Shown here: piece by piece, positions 35,871-47,517 of the stretch
Layout of the letters: every line of letters starts with the position of its first letter
How positions within the stretch are numbered: position 1 is the stretch's first letter
From: Diogma glabrata
Lineage: Eukaryota; Arthropoda; Insecta; Diptera; Cylindrotomidae
Length of the DNA stretch: 64,000 nt
Reading direction: 5' to 3'
Assembly (NCBI GenBank): GCA_963693315.1
Contig: OY856186.1
Span: forward strand, 456,441,217-456,505,216
Made by a program: the position numbers and the translations under genes
The notes under the pieces: model-generated
Told to the model about the DNA's origin: nothing
The model's input: only the letters and a program-made list of their open reading frames with translations
The model's database searches: none

Positions 35871-38070
35871 TATGTCTAACAAATAAAGTTTAACATCAAC
35901 CAACAATACTTCACATGACGGGAAATACACAATTTTTAAACCGAAATTTTTTAAAATAAAGTTATTTAAAATAAATTATTATTTTTTAAAAGAAAAAGTT
36001 AAAAAGTTTTTTCAATCTGTTAGTATACTAACATAGTGGTAGTTTTTCATTTCATTCAAGTTTCTGATTGGAATGGGTTAACATTTATTTTGATGAGTTG
36101 TCATCGCGTTTCTTTTTGGTTTGACTCGTGCAAAAATTCCAAATTAAAAACCAAATTAGTGAATTTTACCTTAAAAATATCATTTTAAAGAAAAAAAAAT
36201 TAAGTAGTGAACTAGTTAATGTTAATGTCTCTAATTGTTTTAATCTGACTAGTGGGGTCCATTTTGTGCAAATTAAAGAAAAAAATATTACATGTTTGTG
36301 CCGTTGATAACATAAATACCCGGTGGACCTTGAAGTTTGTTTTTTTTTGTGTGCGTTATTTCTTCTAGAAGAGTGATAATGGAATAATCCTGGAAGGCGT
36401 GGCATAAGTAGTGAACTACTCTGTTATTAACAGTTTTGGGTTACATGAATTTTAATTAATGTAACTGAACATTAAGAGCTTGGTTATAATAACCAAAAGA
36501 AGAAAATATTTTTTACGGGGTGATTCATAGAATAACTTTGTCACGGCACATAAAAGAATCTCAGTGAGTGGACATACCTGGTATTTATAATTTTTTAATT
36601 TATTCTTAGTAAAAAATTAGTTAAAATTTTTTTTTTGTCAAGTGATAGAGTAATCGTTTAAGTAGTTAATTTAAAAAAACAAATTACAAAAGAAAACCAA
36701 CCAGAACGAAAATTAAAATCTCACAATAGTGTCATACTCAATGTTATTGATTTCGTGTTTGGCAAAATTTTTTTTTGTCTATTTTGAGTGCATCGGACAT
36801 TAATGGATAAATCCAAAATTAATTAATATGGTTTTCTTTTTGATCGGTTTTACTAATGCGTAAGCATTTAAGTGATAATTTTTTTACGGCTTCTTGTGGC
36901 CAACGATAATAATAAAAAAAGATATATATGTTGTGTACGTCCTTCAAAACTTTTAGTTTGCATAAGGAATAAGTTGAATCGTTAACCTCATATGTGTACT
37001 TCTTAGAAATTAGGAAACAAACTAAGGAACTCCTAATAAAATATTGTTCGAATGCTGAAAAGCAAAAATTAAGTATACTGTGTATTTCTTTCACCATAAA
37101 TTGGGTATCACTGTATCGTAACAAACTGCGGCGTATACTTACGTTAGATTCATCAGCCGATAATATATTTTAATAATCTTCCACGTTTGCATGTCCGAAT
37201 ATTGATGACCTCAGTGGATGTATTTCAGCAACCTGCGACGTGTACCCGCATTAGTGGTGATGTCGTGGAAAATATATTCCAAGAACTTATGACGCATGCA
37301 TTATTGATTTCATCAACTACTATATGCTAAAATCCGGCATCTGACATATACGCATCAAGATTGAATTCATCAAGGGCGGTATTTTGACCACCTGCAACAC
37401 GTCACTGTTTTATTTCACTGGAATATCAACCGTAACTACGAATCCGGTTGACCGTATGGGCTAAGCAGTGCACTTAAGGGATGACGGAGAGCGATCGACC
37501 ACAAACCCCGGGTGAGTCATGTTCTTAATTTTTTTAAATTTTTTTTCATGTGTGGATGATTATGGATAGGTATGAAGGTGCAAGAATTTGTGTGTATGTG
37601 GGTCCGTATGAGTGAGCATATTTGTTACATACACGTGTGACTGTCAATCTCCAGTTGGAAACGTGTAACCCGAATTTTTGTATGAATATTGTATAACAAA
37701 AATTTAGGGATAAATCACTAAAAATACTTAAAATTAAAAATGGTTGGCGATAGAAGTTGTTAAGAGTAAAAGTCGACAGTGAACCAGTTAGCGTATTACC
37801 GTTCACATTTCATTTTGTACTTTGTACCTAAATAGAACATGAATTAACAGTATATTTTTTATTGTAATTTGATTAATAAACTGGAAAAGGAGTACTACTG
37901 ATTTTAATTGTGTACAAACCTTTTGTATTGAAATTAACATTGATGTTTGATTTGGGGTAGCATAACAACAATTAAAATGGTAATAATAGTTGTTAACTTG
38001 AATCTCATTATGAATGATAACAGGAAAATGTTGTCAATGTTATTGCTATTTAGGTTGGATGAACAACTAA
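35871..38070. other. AT-rich DNA; GC-richer island at 37.2-37.5 kb
   Basis: No recognised gene. The island at about 37180-37520 ends with CCCGGGTGAGTCATG, a good splice-donor-like word; an island at 50.2-50.4 kb ends with a similar ACTGGGTGAGTCAAAT. These might be exon or repeat ends. The 101-residue minus frame at 36819-37124 is unrecognised. Confidence 0.3.
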
Positions 38071-38074
38071 AGTC

Positions 38075-38615
38075 TTTGAAAACTTTGTCCGCGGTACCAA
38101 CCATGGCAGGACCTCATTGGTTTATTCGATCTACTCTGGCTCAACCGTTTGTGGAAGCTGGACATGAAGTTACCATTATAAATTGTTTTCTTATATACAT
38201 GCGCAGCAAATAAAAAGGATGGTCAATTAAATCCAGACAATCTACCATCTGTAATAAGGATGTATGTATATTGTATATCGTTCAATGGTTTTAGGTTTTA
38301 GTGAAATGGTATTAACACATCCGAACGTCAACAAGCTGTTAAACGATATGAATAAAAAAAATTTGATTCAGTGCCAGTCGAACTGTTTGCAATGCCTTCA
38401 TTATTTGGGTTTGGGCAACATTTTAAGGCTCCTGATGGTGGATTTTCAACGTGTGGTTTAGCAAAATAGTTACTCGATGTTCCTGAGAATACCGCTCCAT
38501 TATCGTAGGTTCCAACTACATTTTCGGATACCACTAGCCGAGTGACATTCACTCAACGATTATATAATACATTGTTAACTTCGCCTGTATACCTACCTGG
38601 TCGAGGATATATTTA
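38075..38615 (+). pseudogene. UDP-glycosyltransferase fragment (N-terminal domain), broken
   Basis: UGTs conjugate sugars to lipophilic compounds in the ER membrane. Several frames read together give the acceptor-binding half of an insect UGT: AVPTMAGPHWFIRSTLAQPF followed by VEAGHEVTII (near 38095-38180; the SHW..GxAL..GHEVT region), DGQLNPDNLP (38216-38250), GFSEMVLTHPNVNKLLND (38290-38350), FAMPSLFGFGQHFKAP (38388-38433) and a shifted region with SDTTSRVTFTQRLYNTLLT (about 38525-38582). At least three frameshifts and in-frame stops separate these. The C-terminal donor-binding signature and membrane anchor are absent. No introns are obvious between the parts, so it may be a decayed exon or a retro-copy. 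Confidence 0.65.
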
Positions 38616-38799
38616 AAGTATCGCATAATAACCTTCATTCGAATGAGTTAATATTTACTACGATTTCAAAAGCATTGAAAACAGTTTTATCTAATCAACG
38701 CTATTCTGAAAATGTGAAACGCGTTTCAAGTATTTTTTTTCTCATGATCAACCGATAAACCCGAACTAGAAATTCATCTATGGGATTGAATATGGTAGT

Positions 38800-39170
38800 T
38801 GGCTGTAACGCGTTGTGTGAGTGCGTGTATGGGGATAAATGGGTGCATATGTGTGAGTATGTGTGTGTGCACGAGTGAATGAGGGTACGAGAGCGTGTGA
38901 ATGTGTGATTAAATGTGGGGTTGGATGTGTTGACCGCGGTTCTTTTCACGTATGGGGGTCGTCAGAGTCTATTCGTTCCACTTCGCTTTTCCTGGATCCG
39001 GTTCTAATTCGAAATACTCCCACTATACAGTTCATTTGTATTGGAGCAGCAGGTTTATCCTCTTTGAACCCACAGACTGTTGCTAGTTTTGGGGCTTATA
39101 AATCTCACTAGGTGCGCGGCCTGCTATGCCACTTCGTTGATTCGTCAACGAAGAAGCTCTTCACTGCAAA
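38800..39170 (-). mobile_element. tRNA-type SINE, copy 4
   Basis: On the minus strand: GCAGTGAAGAGCTTCTTCG hairpin, AAGTGGCATAGCAGGCC (A box), a diverged B-box region (GGGTTCAAAGAGGATAAACC), then ACTCTGACGACCCCC and a CA-rich tail. It is more diverged than copies 2 and 3. The frames at 38701-39111 are its translations. Confidence 0.75.
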
Positions 39171-40560
39171 ACTATATTAAATGCTTTTGTACCAAGTTTC
39201 ATCCAATTCAATTATTAGGTACAGATGTTATTGAGCTGTCAAAAAAACAGGTGTATGGGACACCCCCCCCCCCCCCCACTTTGTTCACTATCGCTCAAAA
39301 ACTAATCAGTTCCTCGCCATGCATGTTTGCATTTTTTTTCCAAAGTGTCATGAAAATTCGTTCACGAACGAGTGCTGTGTGCTCCCAACAAACATTGAGA
39401 AAATGGTGACACAGTAAACAGGTGTTCGGGAGTACCAATTATCCTAATATTACCACAACATTACCACCAGATCACCACTTATCCCCGGTAGTGCCCGTAC
39501 CACTTATCCCAATATTGTCCAAAAACTAATCAGGTCTTTGTCATTTAAGTTTCCATCTTTTTCCAAAGTGTCATTAGAATTGATTAATGAATGAAATCTG
39601 TATGTTCTCAGCAAACTTTAAAAACAAAGTGTGAAAAGTCAGCAGTTGTATGGTAGCCCCCCCCCCCCCCCGCCACTTTGATCAATGTGTCCTAAAGAAT
39701 GAAAATTATCTTTTTACACTAATTGGAACCTTTTCCATAAGTTTCATCATAATCACTTCATTATTTTAGGCTGTAGTGTGCATAAAGACACTGAAAAAAC
39801 TTCAAAAAAGTACAAAAAAATTTTTTACCGGAAGTTGGGATGCAGAACTATTGTGAACCGTACTAAATGCTCGTGTACCAAGTTTCATCCAATTCGATTA
39901 TCAGGTACAGATGTTATAGAGCTTTTAAAAAAAGTGGTGCTCCAGGGACACCACACCATTTTGTTCACTATCGCTCAAAAACTAATCAGTTCCTTGTCAT
40001 ACAAGCTTGCATCTTTTTCCAAAGCGTCATCAAAATTCATTCACGAATGAATGTTTTATTCTCCCAACAAACATAAAAACATTGTGGAAAAAACCACCTG
40101 TTGTATGGTAGACACCCATACCTTTTTTCCAATGTACTCCAAAAGCTGATTAAATCTTTCTCATGTTACTTGAAAGCTTTTCGTAACGTTTCATGAAAAT
40201 CGATCGGTAATTGTAGGCTGCTATAGGGATAAACACCTGGAAAAAAAACTTTTTAACGGAAAGTGACAAACCGGAAGTTGGTATGCAGAAACATTGGAAA
40301 CTGTACTAAAACCTTATATACTAAGTTTCAATAAGATCCATAGTCTGGGATTACAAGTTATTCAAGATTTAAACTTAGAGGTGTTCGGGAGACCCCCGCC
40401 ATTTTGTCCAAATTTGAGATGAATCCAGATCTTCTATTTTCAAGTAAACCTGTATCACTTGCCAAAGTTTCATCAAGATCCTATGCAGAAAGTACACCCA
40501 CCCACCCACCCACGCACACACAGACGTACACCAAAATTTTTACTGACAGTTTAGATAGAG
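39171..40560 (+). repeat. Long-unit tandem repeat (about 0.45-0.7 kb units)
   Basis: TACCAAGTTTCATCCAATTC recurs at about 39188 and 39877, each followed by GGTACAGATGTTAT, a C-rich or GGGACACC word, CACTATCGCTCAAAAACTAA and CTCCCAACAAACAT. A third, diverged, unit starts near 40315. The part between (39570-39860) is the unit also found at 35.2-35.6 kb. It ends in CCCACCCACCCACCCACGCA at about 40498. C15 runs at 39263-39277 and 39657-39671 mark the same point of different units. Confidence 0.65.
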
Positions 40561-40684
40561 GATGGTCCAAAACAAAAGAAAAAACACAATTTTGGGTATA
40601 TAAGATTTTTTTTCACGATAGATTGCATTACTTCACACAATTTAAAATTGAGGTGAAGCAAAAAATTATACACTAACAGAACCC

Positions 40685-41945
40685 AATTTCTTACCTAAGC
40701 TAATTCCTAGAGTTTTGCACAACATGATGCGCATAATTTTTCGTAAAAATATCATTCGGAAAATGCTTTTACAAATTAATACTAACAAAGCATCTGAGCC
40801 AGATCGTATTCCTCCCATTATTATGAAAACCTATGCTAGGGAGTTAGCACCAATCCTCACTAACATCTTTTATTTGTCATATAAGAAAGGAGTTTTTTCC
40901 CGAAATTTGGAAAACAGCAAGTGTACAACCCGTTCCAAAAAGGGTAGTAAGACTAATCCAACAAATTACAGACCCATTTTAATTTTATCGGTTGTTTATA
41001 AAATTTTTGAGAAATAGATTAATTTTAATATAATGAGCTTCTTAGAGTCTTTCAAACTACTTAATGAAAGATAATACGGGTTTCTCATTTATATTAACGA
41101 TTTGTTGGATTCAACAATTAGTCCTAATCATAGTTTTGCTGATGATAGCATGCTTCATGCATCTCATGAAAAGCCTAAATTATATTCACCGTTAGCGCTT
41201 AATTACTGTAGATCAAATTTGATAGATTCATTAAACCATGACCTTAAAACTATTTTGGATTGGGGGCTCGCTAATAGTGTTGAATTCAATACGAGCAAAA
41301 CACAGGCTTGTCATTTTTCTAGATTATCCACACCTAATCGGTTTCCATTAAAGTTCGACTCTAAAGATCTTGTAGAGAAAGAATCTGTTACACTTCTAGG
41401 AGTAGACGTTGAAAATAATAATAGTAATAATAATGAAAATAATAAATTAATAATGGAATTCTCATGTTTTTAACCTAGCTGAGAACATGCTGTTCAAAAA
41501 TTGGGCTTTTTGGGACGATGTCGTGAATTTTTTAATAGCGAACAGCTTCTATTAATTTACAAATCATTTATACGTCCCTGCATGGAGTACTGTTCTCACA
41601 TATGGGGTGGAGCTTATTATAGTAATTTGAAGTGCCTTGATTCTGTATAGCGCAGAGTTATTGAACTGATTGGCAACTCAACTCTTACTAATGAGCTTGA
41701 TTCTTTACAGCACAGACGAAATGTTACTGATCTGACAATTTTCTATACGAATACATTATGGGTTAACGAACTTCTACAGAGAGTAAATCAATTTTACCTG
41801 GAACTGTTGCTTTTCAACGTGATTTTTTCAACAGAGTCTCTCATCTCTGGAATGCCTTACCTTCATGGGTTTTTCCTGGTAGCTTTAATCCTTAAAATTT
41901 TAAAGTTAGCGTCCATAAAATATTTAGAGAAACTTAATTTATTCA
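40685..41945 (+). pseudogene. Non-LTR retrotransposon ORF2 fragment with RT motifs A and B deleted
   Basis: The product is a LINE reverse transcriptase. Frames show KMLLQINTNKASEPDRIPP (40756-40812), TNYRPILILSVVYKIFEK (ends 41017), then LNER-stop-YGF joined directly to LIYINDLLDS at about 41083. Compared with the intact copy at 43.5-44.8 kb, roughly 100 codons carrying RT motifs A (D..KAFD) and B (G.PQG) are missing exactly at that join. FADDS (motif C) is kept near 41132. The C-terminal part (FIRPCMEYCSHIWGGAYY; ELDSLQHRRN) follows in other frames with several stops. It lies about 1.5 kb from, and inverted to, the related LINE. Clearly inactive. Confidence 0.85.
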
Positions 41946-41989
41946 AACTTAATCCCAATCCGTAGTTTGTAACGAAGTAATTACGACGC

Positions 41990-42500
41990 CGTTGGATGAT
42001 TCTCGGATTCATAGATCCACTACTTTATCATATATCTCACATTTTCATTACACGCGACTTTCGTAACTAATTTTTTTTTACCATACTTAATTCATAGTCC
42101 TCCGTTAATATATTTTCCGCTACACTAATTTAGTATTCCATTAAAAATAATTTTTTTTGTGTAATACACTGATTTTGAGCCACACTGCGTTTTCACAAGC
42201 ATAATTTCACTATAATGATTAATTTATTTCTCCGTAAACTCAAGCCATAACCGCCGTCTGCTATATTGTTGTCGTGAAACCTAAAATAGTTGTGCATATT
42301 TATCAATTGGTTTTCCTGCCTAAAAATTGTGTCCGGTAATCAGAATAGAAATTAACCTGGAACCGTTATATTTATTGTTATCGATTCTTCTTTCTGCTAG
42401 ATACATATACATATATGATGCCCGCAAGTGGGATTCTGCTGTAAATCAATTGTGGTTTGCTATTTTAAAATTGGTTGTGATACGACCTAATCCGATATCC
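41990..42500 (+). mobile_element. LTR-like block, upstream part only (copy 5)
   Basis: Similarity to 27770-28000 is seen in GATTCATAGATCCACTAC, CGACTTTCGTAACTAATTTT, TTACCATACTTAATTCATAG, and CAAGCCATAACCGCCGTCTG. No TATAAATA/TCAGTC pair is found downstream, so it is truncated. It begins directly after the LINE fragment. Confidence 0.4.
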
Positions 42501-43350
42501 TAACAATACTGGGTTTCAATTAACTGCTGAGTCTAAATTCGGTTTTATAAAATTACCGACCTTCAATTATAATTGGTACGATCAAGTTGTCCGATATTGT
42601 TTAACGTAGAAATTTCTTACAGATTAGTTACAAAGAAAACAAAACAACATCTTGTTTTGATTAATTAAAATAATTGTCCAAATTGATTTAGTACATTTGG
42701 CATAATTTGGCACCAAGTGGAAATGCGGTCTAAATATAATTTCGAGACTTCAACCTAGTCACTAGTTTCGCTATTCCCCTGTAGACGTACGACAAACAGT
42801 TGATATTTTGGATCGATATTTTATGTGTCTGCACTTAGAAAATATATCGTTCAAAAACCTATTAAGTGTATTAACCAAAAATAGAAAAATTATAAACAGT
42901 AGCTTGTTTCAAGTGTGTTTGAGTGTGGGCCTGAATGTGGATGATGGTCAAAGAAACGAACTGTACACGAATGATGGCTTTCATATCAAACATCTGCTTA
43001 ATAATGATTATACAAAAGCGAGAAGAATTTGATTAATTTATCAAATAAAATTAATTGGATAGGTAATCATTAGGACCAGGACCTCAAATCAAATAGCATA
43101 GAATGTTTAAGATCTGTTTATTTGTTTTATAATTCATCTGTTTTACCTGATTGTCGAACAATAAGGACACCTTTACTCAAACTAACTAACACAACAAACG
43201 ATGCCTTAAGTTTATTCACCAATATTTTATCTTGGCTTCGTTTTAATTCTTCATTGAATTGTATTTTGAATAGTTTATTGATTAACGAAGCGATCGAACA
43301 GTTTTCCGGGAAAGATGATAGAACTGTTTTGATTGAATTTGGTTATTTAT
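42501..43350. other. Spacer with unrecognised frames
   Basis: Two plus-strand frames (42808-43032, 74 codons; 43122-43391, 89 codons) are less compositionally biased than chance frames, but neither shows a domain I recognise. They may be remains of the sequence into which the minus-strand LINE inserted. Confidence 0.25.
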
Positions 43351-43354
43351 TTGT

Positions 43355-44897
43355 CTTTTTTTTTTTTTTATTCAAAGTTAGGCATGTTTAGTGTTAATTA
43401 TAATAAATTACAAATTAATGTCTCTGAATATCCGAAGATACCATGCCAACTAGGGATAAGAATGGAATGTAAATTAAGATTCTCTGAGAAATTTATGAAC
43501 ATTAACTTTAAAGCCTTGAGGATTAAATTCATCAGGGAAAAGCCAGGAAGGTAAGGCATTCCAAAGATGAGAGACTCTGTTGAAAAAGTCACGTTGGAAG
43601 GCTACAGTTCTACACCTAATTATTTGAACTGTAAAGGGATGCGCTGCTACGTTTGCTCTGGTGTGAAGCAAAAGGTTTGCTGATTTAGGTAAAATCGATT
43701 TGATCTCTTCAGAAGCTCGTTCATCCATAATATATTTATAAAATAAAGTCAAATCAGCAACATTTCTTCTGTGCTGCAAGGAATCAAGACCGTTAGTAAG
43801 ACTTGGGTTACCAATGAGTTTAATAGCTCTACGCTGTACAGAATCAAGGCAGTTGAGACTACTCAAGTAAGCTCCACCCCATATGTGAGAACAGTATTCC
43901 ATGCAGGGACGTATAAAAGATTTATAAACTAAAAGAAGTTGTTCGCTATCGGAAAACTTACGACATCTCCCCAAAAATCCTAACTTTTGAACAGCATTCT
44001 TAGCCAGATTAAAAATATGAGAATTCCACTTCATATTATTTTCAATATCAACTCCTAGAAGTCTGACAGACTCATTCTCTAAAAGATTTTTGGGGCCAAA
44101 CGTTAATGGAAAAGCATTGAGTGTCGTTATCCTAGAAAAATGGCAAATCTGTGTTTTGCTTGTATTGAATTCAACACTGTTAGCAATACCCCAATCCATA
44201 ATTGTTTTAAGATCAGTGTTAAGGGAATCTATCAATTTTGACCTACACTCACTCAGCGCTAAGGGTGTATATAATTTAGGTGCTTCATGAAACGCATGAA
44301 GCTTGCTATCATCAGCAAAACTATGTATAGGATGAACCGTTGAGTCCAACAAATCATTAATATAGATAAGAAAAAGAGTTGGTGACAAAGCGGAACCCTG
44401 AGGAAGTCCTGCATTAGTTGAAAAAGTATTTGATGATACACCGTCAACATTGACCCGAAATTTTCGACCAGATATAAAGCTCTGTGTCCAAGATATAAGC
44501 TGCTCGTCTAAACCATAGGATCTCAATTTGCATATAAGGTTGTTATGCCAAACTTTGTCAAATGCCTTGGAAATATCAAGAGCAACACCGAATGTTTCTC
44601 CAAAGTTTTCAAGCGACTTGTTCCAGATATGAGTGACAAGAGACAGCAAATCTCCCGTCGCTCTTCCTTTTTGAAATCCATATTGTCTCTCATTAATTAA
44701 TTTGGAAGACTCTAAGAAGCTCATTAAATTAAAATTGACATATTTCTCAAAAATTTTAGCAACTACCGATAAAATTGAAATGGGTCTGTAATTCGTAGTT
44801 ACTGCCCTTTTTTGAAACTGGCTGTACACTAGCCATTTTTCAAATTTCAGGAAAAATTCCTTTCTTATATGACAAATAGAAGATTTTAGTGAGGATT
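43355..44897 (-). mobile_element. 5'-truncated non-LTR retrotransposon with poly(A) tail
   Basis: It consists of most of ORF2, a ~105-bp 3' UTR with ATTAACACTAAACATGCC and a poly(A) tail (T-run 43356-43369). The 5' break is at about 44897, where similarity to the 40.7-kb copy stops at AATCCTCAC. This is the usual product of incomplete target-primed reverse transcription. A further truncated 3' end of the same family lies at 46190-46240. Clade: CR1/jockey-like by eye. Confidence 0.85.
43474..44829 (-). CDS. LINE reverse transcriptase (ORF2 C-terminal 451 residues)
   Basis: The protein copies LINE RNA into DNA at a nicked target. The frame is open for 451 codons. Visible RT blocks: NYRPISILS (13-21), motif A ALDISKAFD (83-91), motif B GLPQGSALSP (141-150), and motif C FADDS (171-175) with the catalytic aspartates; then the thumb/C-terminal region with LLGVDIENNMKW (258-269) and FIRPCMEYCSHIWG (305-318), SLQHRRN and a final NPQGFKVNVHKFL. 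The listed start is arbitrary: upstream, in other frames, lies ILTKIFYLSYKKGIF, so at least one frameshift and the 5' truncation precede it. The endonuclease domain is absent. No in-frame stop or missing catalytic residue is seen, so this copy is young relative to its neighbours, but it cannot be autonomous. Confidence 0.9.
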   Translation of the reverse strand: MYSQFQKRAVTTNYRPISILSVVAKIFEKYVNFNLMSFLESSKLINERQYGFQKGRATGDLLSLVTHIWNKSLENFGETFGVALDISKAFDKVWHNNLICKLRSYGLDEQLISWTQSFISGRKFRVNVDGVSSNTFSTNAGLPQGSALSPTLFLIYINDLLDSTVHPIHSFADDSKLHAFHEAPKLYTPLALSECRSKLIDSLNTDLKTIMDWGIANSVEFNTSKTQICHFSRITTLNAFPLTFGPKNLLENESVRLLGVDIENNMKWNSHIFNLAKNAVQKLGFLGRCRKFSDSEQLLLVYKSFIRPCMEYCSHIWGGAYLSSLNCLDSVQRRAIKLIGNPSLTNGLDSLQHRRNVADLTLFYKYIMDERASEEIKSILPKSANLLLHTRANVAAHPFTVQIIRCRTVAFQRDFFNRVSHLWNALPSWLFPDEFNPQGFKVNVHKFLRES

Positions 44898-45415
44898 GTC
44901 ATCGGTAATTAAAGATCTTTGCGAACATGGATATGATCTTAGACCAAACCTAAATTTATTCTTGAGGGATGATGCTCATAACTCGTATCAAAATATGTTG
45001 TTGGTCGTATTAGGTCAAATATGGTATATATTCTCTCCGATATATTTTATGGACCTAATCAGAATATTCAGATGTAATAATAAATGTCAACAATTCGCAA
45101 CAAATTTTATTATAATTTTTTTTTTAATTTGTTTTTGTCCAGTTAAGTTATAAAACTGTTTAGACCAAATGGTTAAACATGTAACATTTGACCCGTTTTC
45201 TTCTATAGTTCTCCAAACTGTGCCTTGTAAAAACGTACGTAAGAACTGAATCACTGGCAATAGAATCACGTCATTTTGGGGTTTTACATTTTTTTTTGTT
45301 CATACAATATTTGAGATATCAAAATTAATATTTTCTTCATCGGTCCTCTCCTCTAAAAATAATCACAAAATACATATAGTTACCAATTTTTTTATTTGAA
45401 CTTAATTGTTTTGTT
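44898..45415. other. AT-rich spacer
   Basis: No gene recognised; the 85-codon frame at 44896-45153 is unrecognised. Confidence 0.4.
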
Positions 45416-45419
45416 TTTG

Positions 45420-45812
45420 CTACATGGGCATTGATGTAGGCATGGATGTATGTGTGCATGTGTGTGCGAGTGGGTGTAGGTGTGTGTGTGTGGGTGTGTG
45501 GGGTTGTGAGAGTAGGAGGTGTGAGGGCGTGTGAATGTGTGTTTGAATGTGTGGTTGGACATTCTGATCGCGGTTCTTTTGACTAGGGGGTCGCCAGAGT
45601 CTCATTTTTTTTCACTTGTCTTTTTTTCCATTCCCGTTTTTATCATGTATTTCGCGTACATTTCCGTATTTGTGCTGGAGTGGCAGGAATTACATCTCGA
45701 TCCCAATGCTGTCGCTAGTCAGGAGCATATAAATAACCTCAACCAGTTACGCGACCTGCTTTGCCTCTTCGTTGTCTAACAACGAAGAAAGCGCTTCATT
45801 ACAAGTTGGTTT
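45420..45812 (-). mobile_element. tRNA-type SINE, copy 5
   Basis: Minus strand: GTAATGAAGCGCTTTCTTCG hairpin, GAGGCAAAGCAGGTCGCGTA (A box), GGGATCGAGATGTAATTCC (B-box-like, closer to the tRNA consensus), CCAGCACAAATACGGAA, GACTCTGGCGACCCCC and CGATCAGAATGTCCAACC, then a CA-rich tail. Same order as the other copies. Confidence 0.75.
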
Positions 45813-46119
45813 CGGATCTTCGGATATTCGCAGAGACGTTAATTAATAATCTATATATAAATACTTATAAGCACTATTTTTGTGGCACCATTTCAAAATA
45901 TTTGCCCCAACAAAAGTGGGGCAATATGTTTATCGTTGGAAAGGTGTTGATTAGTAGATGTGCCGAAAAATGATATTTTTGGAATTTGGACGATTTTTTG
46001 AGAAAAATATGAAGGTGTGTTTTACTGATTTTTTCGATTATTTTTCCAAGTTATAGTTGTTTCACAATTCAAAATCAATTATATCAAAAAATCAAACTCT
46101 GAAATAATGTGTTGTAGCT

Positions 46120-46245
46120 ATTTTGTTGGGAGGTCTATATTTACATATTCCATTTACAATGGCCAAATTTCGGCCACTGGGCGATTCTTAGCTTATTACA
46201 ATTAACACTAAACATGCCTAACTTAGAATTTAAAAAAAAAGACAG
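46120..46245 (+). mobile_element. Dispersed-repeat piece joined to a LINE 3' end
   Basis: GGAGGTCTATATTTACATAT and TTTACAATGGCCAAATTTCG (46130-46185) are an inverted match to 63.44-63.51 kb. Directly after CGATTCTTAG the sequence becomes ATTAACACTAAACATGCCTA plus an A-run, the 3' end of the LINE at 43.4 kb. The very short LINE tail is either an extreme 5' truncation or an insertion into the repeat. Confidence 0.6.
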
Positions 46246-47515
46246 TGTTTTAACGAATGAACTTTTATGGGGTGTACAACTTCGTAACAAGTTAAATGAA
46301 TATTAATTTATTAATATTAAATGAATTAATGAATTTATGAATTAATATTAAATGAATAACTTCGTAACAAGTTAAATAGAATATTCCTTGTGAATTCCCA
46401 GAAAACACATTTACGTCATTGTGAGCAGAATTTTTTAAACAATATATATTTACAATTGATATACCTCTAGTGAAATTTAAATAAATCATATTAATAATTA
46501 AAGTGACTTAAATATGTCAAAATTATGACATTATCAAAATCAAATATAAGAGATCAGTATGATGTCATGAATCATAATAGCATCAGCTAAATGATCCCAT
46601 GTTACAGATCATGCACAATGAAAATACTTTTACTCATGAGATCCAAGTTTGTATGAAAATTTAATTTGAGAAAAAAAAATTTATTTTTTAAATGTATTTT
46701 TCTCAATGAAAAATTTTTTATTAATCTCGAGCATGTGACCTTTCTGCTTTACTCACACATATCTGCTTCTTTTCTTAAAAAAAAATTCAAATTATATTAT
46801 TGTAATAATTGTTAGTGTCTGTCATATTCTCCGTCACAACACAATAATATTGTACGCCTTTCTAAGCTAGATATTTGCTATGCGCATGCAGAACAATTGT
46901 AAAACGACAGAGGTAGGAAATCGGCAAACTCTGTCAAATTGGGATGCCTCGATGCCTATAACGTATTTCCAGGTTGAGGCAGTCTATTACTTTTTATTAT
47001 AAGACAGATGTTGATTAGTGCTAGCTACCCCTACATTAATTTGGGAACGTGGCAACTGTCAAATCCGACCCGTTGTACCTACATAGCTTTAACTAAATGT
47101 TTTGTTTATCACGCCAACAACAATCTTCTTTCTCATCAACATAATTAACCCATCATCGTAATTAAAACTACAAAACCACAAAGACGAAATTAAAAGCGTT
47201 AGTTTATAAAAACGAACAAAACATCAAAGAATATATTTTTCTCTTTATTAAACTCAAACAGATTAACAACAAAAGAAATTATATTTTACTTATATGGACA
47301 ACAATATAGTGATGATGATGATGAAACCACAAAAAGGCAGCAAAACAAAAAAATATGAAAGAAAAGACAGACGATGTATTGTTCGAATATGAATTATTTA
47401 AATCTATAAAGCACAAAATATGAATATGCTCAAAACCAAAACATGCCTTTCTGGAACAAAAATTATTGTAATATCATGACATAATCAATTGATTTAACAG
47501 CAAGTTACAAAGAAA
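46246..47515. other. AT-rich spacer
   Basis: No gene. CTTCGTAACAAGTTAAAT is present twice (about 46279 and 46359) flanking a small AATTAATGAATT-type AT palindrome. Confidence 0.4.
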
Positions 47516-47517
47516 AA

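Noticed and set aside
42808..43032. Frame with NDGFHIK, suggestive of an SGNH-hydrolase-type motif
   Set aside because: A single short motif without the rest of the domain is not enough.
43398..44450. Other open frames on both strands within the LINE
   Set aside because: Shadows of the 451-codon RT frame.
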